Origin: Allobosea lathyri
Lineage (GTDB): Bacteria; Pseudomonadota; Alphaproteobacteria; Rhizobiales; Beijerinckiaceae
Reading direction: 5' to 3'
DNA length: 64,000 nucleotides
Assembly (NCBI RefSeq): GCF_900108245.1
Contig: NZ_FNUY01000001.1
Span: 434,001-498,000 of the forward strand
In this document: positions 15,930-24,770 of the stretch, piece by piece
Numbering within the stretch: position 1 is the first letter of the stretch
How the letters are laid out: each line of letters begins with the position of its first letter
Notes under the pieces: generated by a model
What the model was told of the DNA's origin: nothing
Databases searched by the model: none
The model's input: only the letters and a program-made list of their open reading frames with translations
Position numbers and translations under genes: made by a program

Positions 15930-16795
15930 GTCGGCTGCCCCTTGCGGCCTGTCACCACCATCAGCGCCGAGAGGGCCGTGATGATGAGCACGAGAATGAC
16001 GGCGGCTGCCGCGGAAAGGCCGATAGCACCCAGCGTGAACGCCGTTTTGTAGACGTAGAGCGGAAGAATGGTCGTGGCGTTGCCGGGCCCGCCATCGGTC
16101 AGAGTAAAAATCGGGCCAAAGGCCTGAAAAGCCAGAATGGCCTGGAAGATGCTGCTGCTGAGGATCACCGGCCGCAACTGCGGAACGATGATGAGCCAGA
16201 AGACCTGGCGATCGCTGCAGCCGTCGAGTCGCGCGGCCTCGAGCGGCTCGGGGGCGATATTGCGAAATCCTGCGAGGATCATCAGGGCCGACAGCGGGAA
16301 ATGCATCCAGACCAGCACGATCAGGACAGATAGCAGGGCGTAGTTCTGGCCCAGCCACACGATCTTCAGCCCGAAAAGCCTTTCCGTAGCAGCGTTCACG
16401 ATGCCAAAATCATAGCCCAGCATCAGCTTCCACATCAGCCCGGCAATGGCGGGATTGACCGCCATGGGCAGGATGATCAGCGTCGTCGCGATGTATTCGA
16501 GGCGGATTTTCTTGCTTAGCAACGTCGCGACGCCGAGCCCCAGCAAGGTCTTCAGCACGACGCTGATCACGGTCACGAGCAGACTGAGGCGAACGGCAGG
16601 CCAGAACTCGACCTCCCGCCCGGAAAGTAGCCGGCGGTAATTGTCCAGCCCGACGAATTCACGCTCGGACCACGTATATCCGATCTCGAACGAGGTAAGG
16701 CTGATATAGGCCAGCAGCGCCACGGGTACCGCGCTCAATAACAGGAGCGGCAGGGCCGTGGGCCCTAGCCAGAGCCATGGCACGAAGCGCTTCAT
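15926..16795 (-). CDS. Sugar ABC transporter permease (MalF type)
   Basis: 289 residues, about six helices. The EAA loop reads EAARLDGCSDRQVFW followed by VPQLRP. The FGPIFTLTDGGPGNATTILPLY stretch is typical of MalF/UgpA-like permeases. It starts 37 bases after the binding-protein stop and overlaps the next permease by four bases, so binding protein, two permeases and phosphatase form one operon read leftward. Partner of the 15135 permease in a heterodimeric channel. Confidence 0.92.
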   Translation of the reverse strand: MKRFVPWLWLGPTALPLLLLSAVPVALLAYISLTSFEIGYTWSEREFVGLDNYRRLLSGREVEFWPAVRLSLLVTVISVVLKTLLGLGVATLLSKKIRLEYIATTLIILPMAVNPAIAGLMWKLMLGYDFGIVNAATERLFGLKIVWLGQNYALLSVLIVLVWMHFPLSALMILAGFRNIAPEPLEAARLDGCSDRQVFWLIIVPQLRPVILSSSIFQAILAFQAFGPIFTLTDGGPGNATTILPLYVYKTAFTLGAIGLSAAAAVILVLIITALSALMVVTGRKGQPT

Positions 16796-16832
16796 CGGGT
16801 CGGTTGCCGGTTTTCGATCATCGGAGCTGCGA

Positions 16833-18182
16833 TCAGTTGCTCTTCTTGATTCGCGCGGAGATCTGCTCCAGATCCGGTCTGGCGGCAGCCAGCGCCTCCT
16901 TGGGCGTCATCTTTTTCAGCAAGGCCTGTCCTGCGTAAAAGCCGGCCGTCTGCTGGATCTTGTTGGCTTCCGCGGTCTGCGGGACCCAGTTGCGTCCAAT
17001 CGCCAGAAGATTGCCCGCGGCATCCAGGCTTTCCTTGATCGCGCGGGCGAGATCGGGGTCCTTGCCGACGAAGTCGGAACCGGTCAGCGTCGATACGCGT
17101 GACGGCACGCCGCCTTTCGCGATGACGTCCTTGGCCTTCGCCTTCGAGGTCATCCAGGCGATGAACGCCCAGCCGGCTTCCTTGTTGCGGCTGTTTGCGG
17201 GCAGGCCGAGGCTCCAGCCACCAACAGGGCCGAAGCGCCCCTTCGGGCCAGCAGGGGGTGGCACGTAGCCCACTTTGCCGACGACCTTCGATTTGGAAGG
17301 ATCGGTGAGCCAAGGCTGCAGGGAAGTCGCGTCGAACCACATCGCGGTCTTGCCGGAGGCGAAGGCGGAGACCGCCGCGTCCCAGCTATAGGTTTCGACA
17401 TCCGGCGGCGCGTTCGACAGGAGCGCGAGCAGGTATTCCAGGGATTGCAGCGTCTCGGAACTGTCGACGGCGACGTCCCAGGTCTTCTGGTCGATGATGT
17501 TGGCGCCGAAAGCCGGCGTGAACAGCTCCCAGCTCAGGGCCAGCGTGCGGCCGGTCTCGGCCCGCATCGAAATACCGGACAAGCCGGGTTCCTTGTTCTG
17601 GAAGAAGCGCGCGGCGTCCAGCAACTCATCCATGGTCTGGGGGGCGGCTCGACCGTATTTCTCGAACAGATCCTTGCGATAGGACAGGAAGAAGGTTTCG
17701 CCGGCTACGGGAATGCCGAGCACCTTGCCCTTCGTGCTGCCGATGCCCTGCCGATAGGCGACGTGGATGTCCTCGAAATCGTAGTCGTCCGGCGTCGCCG
17801 CCGTATTCTGGATGAGGTCGCGCAGGTCCGTCAGCATGCGCTTGGCCTCGTATTCGGCCAGCGCGGTGCCCCTGACCATGTAGACGTCGTAGGACGTGTC
17901 CCGCGCCGTCTGCGCGAGAAGCTGCTTCGACATGATCTCGCCGCTCCCGACGACTTCCCACGTCACCTTGATGCCGGTCGCCGCCTCGAATTCAGGGGTC
18001 AGCGCCTTCATTGCATCCGAGGCCGGATGGGAGATCGCGAGAATGCGAACTTCGCGGCCCGGCTTGCTCTTCAGCGCGGCTTCCCAAGCGGCGAAAGGCG
18101 CGGCTTGAGCAAAGCCCGAAGGCAGGCCCGCCACTGAGACAGTCAATCCTGAAAGCAGAATTTCTCGACGAGACAGCGCCAT
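16833..18182 (-). CDS. Extracellular sugar-binding protein (SBP_bac_1), Tat-type signal
   Basis: 449 residues; family 1 solute-binding protein that captures a carbohydrate or polyol in the periplasm. The leader SRREILLSG fits a twin-arginine motif, then a hydrophobic stretch ends in FAQAAP. Domain features include DVYMVRGTALAEYEAK and the C-terminal AGWAFIAWMTSKAKAKD hinge region. ATG 18182 is preceded by a GGGAG ribosome site. It is the first gene of importer cluster 1 and is divergent from a SorC regulator. The ligand is unknown; adjacent polyol dehydrogenase and sugar kinase genes suggest a polyol or sugar alcohol derivative. Confidence 0.9.
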   Translation of the reverse strand: MALSRREILLSGLTVSVAGLPSGFAQAAPFAAWEAALKSKPGREVRILAISHPASDAMKALTPEFEAATGIKVTWEVVGSGEIMSKQLLAQTARDTSYDVYMVRGTALAEYEAKRMLTDLRDLIQNTAATPDDYDFEDIHVAYRQGIGSTKGKVLGIPVAGETFFLSYRKDLFEKYGRAAPQTMDELLDAARFFQNKEPGLSGISMRAETGRTLALSWELFTPAFGANIIDQKTWDVAVDSSETLQSLEYLLALLSNAPPDVETYSWDAAVSAFASGKTAMWFDATSLQPWLTDPSKSKVVGKVGYVPPPAGPKGRFGPVGGWSLGLPANSRNKEAGWAFIAWMTSKAKAKDVIAKGGVPSRVSTLTGSDFVGKDPDLARAIKESLDAAGNLLAIGRNWVPQTAEANKIQQTAGFYAGQALLKKMTPKEALAAARPDLEQISARIKKSN

Positions 18183-18227
18183 GATCCAACTCCCTAGACT
18201 GGGCTTGATCGCCCATTTGAGCGCATG

Positions 18228-18246
18228 TATGCACATATGATGCATA
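18228..18246. promoter_or_regulatory. Candidate operator of the first SorC regulator
   Basis: TATGCACATATGATGCATA is an inverted repeat with 6-bp arms (TATGCA/TGCATA) and a 7-base spacer. It lies 46 bases upstream of the binding-protein start, between it and the divergent SorC gene. Confidence 0.5.
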
Positions 18247-18435
18247 GCGGTCAATTTGCTGATTGTGCGATCTGGATGGGGCGTCGCGGGGCGCCGAAGC
18301 GGCTGTCGTGGCAAGGACGGCTGCTTCGGACGAACGGGGCATGAAATCGGAATGCTGAAGAGCAAGGCTCAACCAGCGGCATGCGATGATGTACCTACTC
18401 ACCAGCGCCACCTGGGCGTGGTGATGGAGTTGGCC

Positions 18436-19416
18436 ATGGCAAGGAAACCGCGCGACGAAGCCGGGTCGGTACGAAAGCAGGACAGCAGGTCGGCCGCGCG
18501 CACGATCCAGCTTCTTGAGGTCGCGCGGCGCTTCTATCTCGATACGGAGTCGAAGGTGGTTATCGCCAAGCGTCTTGGGATCAGCCGCTTCACGGTGTCA
18601 CGCCTGCTCGAGCAGGCAAGAAGCTCGGGTCTCGTCCGGATCGATATCCGTCCGCCGGCGGATGTGGACTTCGCGCTGTCGTCGGCCCTGATGCGGAAAA
18701 CCAGCCTCAAGCGGGCCATTGTCCTGCCCTCGGTCGATCCGGGTTCCGAACTCGGACTCCTGGCGGATGCCGCGGCGTCATATCTCGTCGAGGTGGGCGT
18801 CTCCGAAGATGTCCTCGGCCTCGTCGCGGGACGGACGACCAGCCTGATCCTCGATCGCATTGAGGAACTGACAGCCTGCTCGATCGTGCAGCTGTCGGGG
18901 GTCAGCAGGGCATCGTATTTCGAACACAGCCCAGCGGAGACGATCCGGGCGATGGCCATGCGCTTTCGTGGGCAGACCTATCCAATCTATGCGCCGCTTC
19001 TATTGGATGATGCCGCGCTCGTGGCGTCCCTGCGCGAACAGATCGGCATCGCCGACAGTGTCGCCCAGTTTCCCAGGTTGACGCGGGTGCTGTTCTCCGT
19101 GGGCGCCTGGAAGGATGGCGGTTCGGGCCTTTACGAAAGCCTCGATCAGGCAGGGCGGGACAACGCCGCAAAAGCTGGCGCGGTGGCCGAGATTTTGGGG
19201 CATCTGCTCGATGCAAGCGGACGGCGCATCTGCCAATCGCTGTCGGACAGGTGCCTCACGATCCCGTTCGACTGTCTCAATGCGGTTGCAGACCGGGTCG
19301 CTGTCGGGGGCAGCGCGCGCGCCCAGGCCGTCCTTGCTTGCGTAAGGGCCGGTGCGGCAACCACTCTCGTAACCGATTCCAGGACGGCGGAATTTGTCCT
19401 GGCGGAACTGGGATGA
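18436..19416 (+). CDS. SorC/DeoR-type sugar-responsive regulator
   Basis: 326 residues. The N-terminal HTH is at about 25-60 (RRFYLDTESKVVIAKRLGIS, then RFTVSRLLEQARSSGLV). The remainder is a SorC sugar-binding domain, an isomerase-like fold that senses phosphorylated sugars. I prefer ATG 18436 because GGAG at 18426-18429 is correctly spaced; an upstream ATG at 18424 is possible. It is divergent from importer cluster 1 and followed by a PfkB kinase and a polyol dehydrogenase on its own strand, so it probably controls both directions. Confidence 0.88.
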   Translation: MARKPRDEAGSVRKQDSRSAARTIQLLEVARRFYLDTESKVVIAKRLGISRFTVSRLLEQARSSGLVRIDIRPPADVDFALSSALMRKTSLKRAIVLPSVDPGSELGLLADAAASYLVEVGVSEDVLGLVAGRTTSLILDRIEELTACSIVQLSGVSRASYFEHSPAETIRAMAMRFRGQTYPIYAPLLLDDAALVASLREQIGIADSVAQFPRLTRVLFSVGAWKDGGSGLYESLDQAGRDNAAKAGAVAEILGHLLDASGRRICQSLSDRCLTIPFDCLNAVADRVAVGGSARAQAVLACVRAGAATTLVTDSRTAEFVLAELG

Positions 19417-19540
19417 TCGGGGTGGCGGCGAGCGCTGGGCGGCCTGGATCGGGTGGTCGTACCTCTTGGCGTGGATCATGCCATCGCGGGCTGCGCGTTG
19501 GGGCGAGCCATGCTCTCATTCGTATCGAGGGGCTTGAAAC

Positions 19541-20509
19541 ATGACGATACTGGTGTGCGGGGAGGCGCTCGTCGATCTGTTTGTCCGGACGGACGAGGTT
19601 GGTCTGAAAAGCGAAACCGTGCTCGGCGGATCCCCGTTCAATGTGGCGATCGGTCTGGCAAGATTGGGGGTGTCCTCATCGTTTCTCGGCGGCATATCAT
19701 CCGATGCATTCGGCGAGGCCATCAGGGCGCGCCTCCTGGCCGAGACAGTCGATCTCAGCCATGCCGTCCGTTCCGACCGGCTGACCACGATAAGCGTTGT
19801 CGCGATCGATGCGGCCGGCCACCCGGCCTATGCATTTCACGGAGAGAACAAGGCGGATCGCGAGATCCGGGTCGATGATCTGCCGCAGGCGCTGGGTGAG
19901 GACGTCACGGCTATCGTGCTGGGCTCCTATACGCTCGCGGTCGAGCCGGTCGCCTCCTCGCATCTGGCCCTGGCGCGCCGGGAGGCCGGCCGACGCCTCA
20001 TATCGATCGATCCCAATCTCCGGCCGAGCGTGACGCCGGATCTCGCGAAATGGCGAGACCAGTTCGCGAAATTCCTGCCCTTCGCGACAATCGTGAAGGC
20101 GAGCGAAGAGGATCTCGCCGTCGCCTTTCCGGGCGTCGATCATCGGGACTTGGCGCAGATGTGGTTTGGCCTGGGCGTAAGGCTATGCGTAGTGACCTGT
20201 GGCGCGCGCGGTGCGGTCGCGCTGCGGCCGGGCCGGTCTCCTCTGAGCGTGCCTGGCCTGGCGGTCAACGCTGTCGATACGGTGGGAGCCGGCGACAGCT
20301 TCCACGCCGCTCTGCTCGCCCGGCTGGAGCAAGTCGGCCACCTGTCGCCTGAAGGGCTGTCGGGCCTAAGCGATGCGTTGCTGAAGCAGGTCATCGAGTT
20401 TGCGGTCGCCGCCTCGGCACTCACCTGTTCGCGGCGGGGCTCCGATCCGCCCGGGCTCGCCGAGATGACATCGGGAACGATCCCGTCGCCTTCTGAAGCG
20501 ACGGCCTGA
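19541..20509 (+). CDS. PfkB-family sugar kinase (fructokinase-like)
   Basis: 322 residues of the ribokinase fold. Substrate motif GGSPFNVAIGLARLG lies near residue 28, and the C-terminal ATP/anion-hole signature DTVGAGDSFHAALLARL holds the catalytic Asp. The overall pattern, starting MTILVCGEALVDLF, resembles fructokinases. It lies between the SorC regulator and a mannitol-type dehydrogenase. The obvious route is oxidation of a polyol to a ketose followed by phosphorylation here. Exact sugar not proven; 2-keto-3-deoxygluconate kinases share the fold. Confidence 0.9.
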   Translation: MTILVCGEALVDLFVRTDEVGLKSETVLGGSPFNVAIGLARLGVSSSFLGGISSDAFGEAIRARLLAETVDLSHAVRSDRLTTISVVAIDAAGHPAYAFHGENKADREIRVDDLPQALGEDVTAIVLGSYTLAVEPVASSHLALARREAGRRLISIDPNLRPSVTPDLAKWRDQFAKFLPFATIVKASEEDLAVAFPGVDHRDLAQMWFGLGVRLCVVTCGARGAVALRPGRSPLSVPGLAVNAVDTVGAGDSFHAALLARLEQVGHLSPEGLSGLSDALLKQVIEFAVAASALTCSRRGSDPPGLAEMTSGTIPSPSEATA

Positions 20510-20552
20510 ACCAGAACGTCCACCCCATCCTAACGCTGCTGACGGACCTGCC

Positions 20553-22031
20553 ATGACACCGATGCCGTTGAATCGCCGGGCTCTCGCGACGCTGCCGCCT
20601 TCCGTCGAGGGCCCCCGGTTTGATCCGTCCCGCGTCCGGGCCGGCATCGTGCATATCGGGCTGGGTGGATTTCATCGCGCTCACATGGCGCGTTACACGC
20701 ATGAGCTGATGGAGCAGCAGGCTGCCGCTCTCGATTGGGGTATCGTCGGCGCCGTGCTGATGCCCAACGACCGGCGCATGATCGAAAGCCTCGCTCCCCA
20801 GGACGGTCTCTACACGCTGGTCGAACGCGAGGGCTCGGTGGAACGAGCCCGGGTCATCGGGTCGCTCGCGGGCGTGGTGGATGCGACGGAGTCCAGCGAG
20901 CCGCTTCTGGCCGTTCTCGATGATCCCGCCATCCGCATCGTCAGCCTCACAGTGACCGAGAACGGCTATTGTCTGAATGCCGCAACCAAGCGGCTCGATC
21001 CCGACCACCGACTGATCCGCGCGGATCTCGCACAGCCCGAACGTCCGCGAAGTGCGATCGGCGTCGTCGTCGAGATGCTGCGCCGGCGCCGAGAGAAGGG
21101 ATTGTCGCCTCCCACCGTCCTCTCCTGCGACAACATCCAGCACAATGGCGATGTGCTGCGGCAAGCCGTGCTCGCGCTGTCCGCTCTCAGGGACGATGAC
21201 CTCCGGGGCTGGATCGAAAGTGCCGTGAGTTTTCCCTCGACCATGGTGGACCGGATTACACCTGTGACCGCCCCGGCCGATATCGATGGCCTCGCCTCGC
21301 GCCATGGGCTCATCGATCGCTGGCCCGTGGTCTCCGAGAGCTTCAGCCAGTGGGTTATCGAGGACCGGTTTCCCCAGGGCCGGCCGGCCTGGGAGGCCGT
21401 GGGCGCGCAGTTCGTCGGCGATGTCGCGCCCTACGAATTCATGAAGCTGCGACTCCTGAACGGCAGCCACCTTGCAGTGTCCGGCCTCGGCCAGCTCGCA
21501 GGCCATGTCACGATCGACGAATCTCTGGCCGATGGGCGTATCCGGGCCGTGATGACGGCGCTGATGGATCGGGAGACGGGACCGACGCTTCCGGTCATCC
21601 CGGGCGTCGATATCGAGGCTTACAAGGCCAGGCTGGTCGAGCGCTTCGCCAATGCGGCGATCCGCGACACCGTGCAGCGCGTCAACTCGGATGCGCCGAT
21701 CAACGTCCTCGTCGATCCGATCAGGGACCGGCTGACAACGGGAGGCGACATCACCTTTCTCGCGCTTGCGCTCGCCGCCTGGCTGCGCCGCGTGCGAGGC
21801 ATCGACGAGAGAGGCGCCCCGCTTCTGGTAACGCATCCTCTCGCCGCTCTTCTCCGGGAGAAGGCATTGGAAGGCGATGCCGATCCGCGCCCGCTTCTGT
21901 CGATCGGTTCGCTGTTCGGCGAACTTGCCGATGATCCGCGCCTCGTCGCAGCGGTCGGGCACTGGCTTGAAAGCCTTTATCGCGAGGGCATCGAGGCAAC
22001 GCTCGACGAAGCCGCGCGACGGGCGGGCTGA
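20553..22031 (+). CDS. Mannitol dehydrogenase family polyol oxidoreductase
   Basis: 492 residues, the usual length for long-chain polyol dehydrogenases (mannitol, arabinitol, fructuronate/tagaturonate reductases). The NAD-binding start reads IVHIGLGGFHRAHMARYTHEL. The catalytic signature K-x4-N-x2-H is present in KLRLLNGSHLAVSGLGQLAG. It follows the PfkB kinase by 43 bases and is the last gene of the rightward sorC-kinase-dehydrogenase unit. It would convert an imported polyol to its keto-sugar using NAD. Mannitol or arabinitol are favoured over uronates because no uronate isomerase or dehydratase is nearby. Confidence 0.9.
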   Translation: MTPMPLNRRALATLPPSVEGPRFDPSRVRAGIVHIGLGGFHRAHMARYTHELMEQQAAALDWGIVGAVLMPNDRRMIESLAPQDGLYTLVEREGSVERARVIGSLAGVVDATESSEPLLAVLDDPAIRIVSLTVTENGYCLNAATKRLDPDHRLIRADLAQPERPRSAIGVVVEMLRRRREKGLSPPTVLSCDNIQHNGDVLRQAVLALSALRDDDLRGWIESAVSFPSTMVDRITPVTAPADIDGLASRHGLIDRWPVVSESFSQWVIEDRFPQGRPAWEAVGAQFVGDVAPYEFMKLRLLNGSHLAVSGLGQLAGHVTIDESLADGRIRAVMTALMDRETGPTLPVIPGVDIEAYKARLVERFANAAIRDTVQRVNSDAPINVLVDPIRDRLTTGGDITFLALALAAWLRRVRGIDERGAPLLVTHPLAALLREKALEGDADPRPLLSIGSLFGELADDPRLVAAVGHWLESLYREGIEATLDEAARRAG

Positions 22032-22038
22032 AGCCCTC

Positions 22039-22076
22039 TCGCTGCGGCAGCCTTGGACGTCCTGCTATCGCAGCGA
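22039..22076. terminator. Hairpin between convergent genes
   Basis: 8-bp arms TCGCTGCG (22039-22046) and CGCAGCGA (22069-22076) with a 22-base loop lie between the converging stops of the dehydrogenase and the GDPD gene. There is no T-run, so it is at best a weak bidirectional terminator. Confidence 0.3.
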
Positions 22077-22096
22077 AGCCTGCGCGATGGCGCGCG

Positions 22097-22837
22097 TCAG
22101 ACCGCCCTAGCGGTCAGCAGTTGCAGGGCAAGATCGGGGCGGTCGCTCGTGATCTGCGCGATCGGCTGGGCGAGCCAGTAATCGAGCTCGGCGACCGTGT
22201 TGGGTACCCAGACGCCAAGCCGCTCGCTTCCGACTATGCCGACGGCACGATCGAGCGCCAGACGCAGCATGGACTGCTCGACGGCTATGGTGCAGCCGAG
22301 ATCGACGAAGCGGCCAAGGGTGCGGTCGACACCGCCGAATGCCTCGCAGGAGCGGCGGTCGACCGAGGCCAGCCGACGCATGGCAGGCGCCTTGGTCCTG
22401 ATCTCCTCGATGACTTCGGGGACAAAGCAGGTGAGGACGATGCGATCCGCCAGGCCGCGAGCCTCGACCAACGCGATGACCTTGTCGAGAAGGCAGGGAT
22501 AGGGACTTCCCAGCGCGTCCATCTTCATCTCGATTTCGAGTTCGATCGCCGTCTGCGCGAAGACGTCGAGAACCTCCGACAGGGTGGGGATCGTTTCGCC
22601 CAGCGTATCGTGCAGCGCCACCTTGCCCAGAGCCTCGCGGCTCAGCCGACCGACAGGGCCCTTATGATCGGTGGTGCGCTCCATAAGCGGATCATGGATG
22701 ACCATGATCTCGCCGTCGCTCGACAGGTGAACGTCAAGCTCGACGGCATCGACCCTCAGTCCGCAGACATTGCGGAAGCCGCTAAGGCTGTTCTCGGCCC
22801 AGATGTTTCGCGCGCCACGATGGCCGATGATCCGCAT
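22097..22837 (-). CDS. Glycerophosphodiester phosphodiesterase (UgpQ-like)
   Basis: 246 residues, a TIM-barrel GDPD. The catalytic and metal residues are visible in IGHRGARNIWAENS, ELDVHLSSDGEIMVIHDP and ELEIEMK. No signal peptide, so it acts in the cytosol on imported diesters, releasing glycerol-3-phosphate or another sugar phosphate and an alcohol. It ends the ugp-like operon (33 bases after the second permease), matching the position of ugpQ in other bacteria. AccF, the agrocinopine phosphodiesterase, belongs to the same family, so non-glycerol diesters are possible. Confidence 0.9.
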   Translation of the reverse strand: MRIIGHRGARNIWAENSLSGFRNVCGLRVDAVELDVHLSSDGEIMVIHDPLMERTTDHKGPVGRLSREALGKVALHDTLGETIPTLSEVLDVFAQTAIELEIEMKMDALGSPYPCLLDKVIALVEARGLADRIVLTCFVPEVIEEIRTKAPAMRRLASVDRRSCEAFGGVDRTLGRFVDLGCTIAVEQSMLRLALDRAVGIVGSERLGVWVPNTVAELDYWLAQPIAQITSDRPDLALQLLTARAV

Positions 22838-22870
22838 GATCGACGTTCCGCTTTTTCGTTACTGTTCGTA

Positions 22871-23761
22871 TTACTTGCCACTGTCGACCAGCCCCTTCAC
22901 GAACCAGCGCTGCAGCAGCAGGATGATGATCGTGGGAGGCAGCATCGTCAGCAGCGCCGCATTCATCAGCAAATGCCAGGTCGGCACGGAGTCGCTCTGC
23001 GGCATCAGTTTCTTGAGGCCGATCACGGCCGTCGACATGTCGGGATCGGTGGTGAGCAGGAGCGGCCAGAGATACTGGTTCCAACCCATCAGGAAGAGGA
23101 TGATCGCGAGTGCCACGATGTTCGAGCGCGAGAGCGGCAGCAGGATCAGGCGGAAGAACTGCCAGGCACTCGCGCCGTCGATCCGCGCCGCGTCGCAGAG
23201 TTCGTCGGGCACCGTCAGGAAGAACTGCCGGAACAGAAAGGTCGCCGTAGCCGAGGCGATCAATGGAAGGATCAGGCCGGGATAGGTATTGACCATGTTC
23301 CAGTCGAGATCGACGAGGGCCTGCAAGCCAAGCCAGCCGCCGAGGATGTTGAGCGGCAATGCGACATTGGCCGCCGATTCATAGGTCGGCACGATGCGGA
23401 CCTCGATCGGGAGCATCAGCGACATGAAGATCAGCCAGAACGCCGTCAGGCGAAACGGAAAGCGGAAATAGGTGACGGCGAAGGCTGCAATCACCGAAAC
23501 CGCCAGTTTGCCGACGGTGATCCCGCAAGCGACGATGAAGGAATTCAGCAGCAGCCGGCCAAAATTGGCGCTGCGCAGCACGGTCATCGTGTTCGTCAGA
23601 AACTGGTCGCCCGGAAGCCAGGAGAGCGGCACCCGCATCACCTCCTGCTGCGACAGGGAGCCGGTGACGAAGACGAAGTAGATCGGCAGGCAAACGAGGC
23701 CAGCACCGAGCAGCAAAATGAGATGGCAGACGATATCGAGGACGGGGGTCCGTTCGTTCAT
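22871..23761 (-). CDS. ugpE: Glycerol-3-phosphate-type ABC permease UgpE
   Basis: 296 residues, six predicted helices. The sequence follows UgpE closely: TGSLSQQEVMRVPLSWLPGD near the start, FRFPFRLTAFW, and an EAA loop CDAARIDGASAWQFFRL. It ends in LLLQRWFVKGLV, the family's typical C-terminus. It lies ten bases after the UgpA-like gene and is followed by a GDPD gene, as in ugp operons. The ATP-binding subunit UgpC that would normally lie before ugpQ is absent from this operon. Confidence 0.88.
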   Translation of the reverse strand: MNERTPVLDIVCHLILLLGAGLVCLPIYFVFVTGSLSQQEVMRVPLSWLPGDQFLTNTMTVLRSANFGRLLLNSFIVACGITVGKLAVSVIAAFAVTYFRFPFRLTAFWLIFMSLMLPIEVRIVPTYESAANVALPLNILGGWLGLQALVDLDWNMVNTYPGLILPLIASATATFLFRQFFLTVPDELCDAARIDGASAWQFFRLILLPLSRSNIVALAIILFLMGWNQYLWPLLLTTDPDMSTAVIGLKKLMPQSDSVPTWHLLMNAALLTMLPPTIIILLLQRWFVKGLVDSGK

Positions 23762-23771
23762 GGCGTGGCGC

Positions 23772-24770
23772 CTAGACGCTATAGTTCACGCGCCGCTCCA
23801 CGAAGCGGAACTGGGCGAATGTCAGTAGCAGCGCAAGAGCCATCAGCACCACGGATTGCGCCGCCGAGGAGCCCAGATCCAGGGTGACGAACCCGTCCTG
23901 ATAGACCTTGTAGACCAGGATCGACGTCGAGCCGGCCGGGCCGCCGCGCGTCGTCGCATCGACGATGGCGAAGGTTTCGAACAGCCCGTAGACGAAATTG
24001 ATGACGACGAGGAAAAACAGCGTCGGCGCGATCATCGGCAAGGAGATGCGCAGGAAGCGTTGGATCGGCCCGGCGCCGTCGAGATAGGCCGATTCCAGAA
24101 TCGAGTGCGGGACGGAGAGCAGCGCCGCCACGAGGAAGATGTAGTTGTAGCAGATGTGCTTCCATGAGGCCGCCATCACGATCAGCGCCAGCGCGTGCAT
24201 CGAGTTGCGGTTCGGGTCCCAGTCGAAACCAGCAGATTGCAGCATCTGGGCGATCGGGCCGACGCGCGGATTGAAGAGAAAGGCCAGCATGATGCCGGCG
24301 ATGGCGGGAGCGATCGCATAGGGCAGCAGCAGCACTGTCCTGTAGGCGCCGCGGCCGCGCGCGATATGGTTCGTCGCGAAGGCCAGCAGCAGTGCGACCG
24401 ACAGGGTCAGGACATTCTGCGCCAGCGTGAACACCAGAGTCACCTGCACCGAGGTCCAGTAGACGCTGCTGCGGAACAGCCGCTCGAAATTCTGGAAGCC
24501 GACCCATTGGGTCATCGCGCCGAACGGATCGGTCAGCTGGAAGGCCTGCACCAGCGCCCTGATGGAGGGGATGAAGAAGAACAGCAGCAGGATGAAGAGC
24601 TGAGGGGCCAGCAGCCAGAATGGCAGGCGCCACTCGTTGAAATGGGCCCGCTTCAACCCGCTCTCTGGCTGGCCGGCGCTGGCGGCCGGCTTGCGCAGGA
24701 ATGGCCAGCGCAGGCGCGGCACGCGACCGCCTTCGGACAGGGCGGGGCCGGCGCTACTTCTTGCCGGCAT
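23772..24770 (-). CDS. ugpA: Glycerol-3-phosphate-type ABC permease UgpA
   Basis: 332 residues. A basic N-terminal tail of about 45 residues precedes six helices. The EAA loop reads LESAYLDGAGPIQRFLR and the GLFETFAIVDATTRGGPAGST stretch is diagnostic of UgpA-like permeases. ATG 24770 overlaps the end of the binding-protein gene by 17 bases; a GTG further in could be used instead, giving a shorter tail. It pairs with the 22871 permease. Confidence 0.88.
   Translation of the reverse strand: MPARSSAGPALSEGGRVPRLRWPFLRKPAASAGQPESGLKRAHFNEWRLPFWLLAPQLFILLLFFFIPSIRALVQAFQLTDPFGAMTQWVGFQNFERLFRSSVYWTSVQVTLVFTLAQNVLTLSVALLLAFATNHIARGRGAYRTVLLLPYAIAPAIAGIMLAFLFNPRVGPIAQMLQSAGFDWDPNRNSMHALALIVMAASWKHICYNYIFLVAALLSVPHSILESAYLDGAGPIQRFLRISLPMIAPTLFFLVVINFVYGLFETFAIVDATTRGGPAGSTSILVYKVYQDGFVTLDLGSSAAQSVVLMALALLLTFAQFRFVERRVNYSV

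Noticed and set aside
22121..23887. 588-codon open frame on the plus strand
   Set aside because: Antisense to GDPD and UgpE, of low-complexity charged composition, no recognisable domain.
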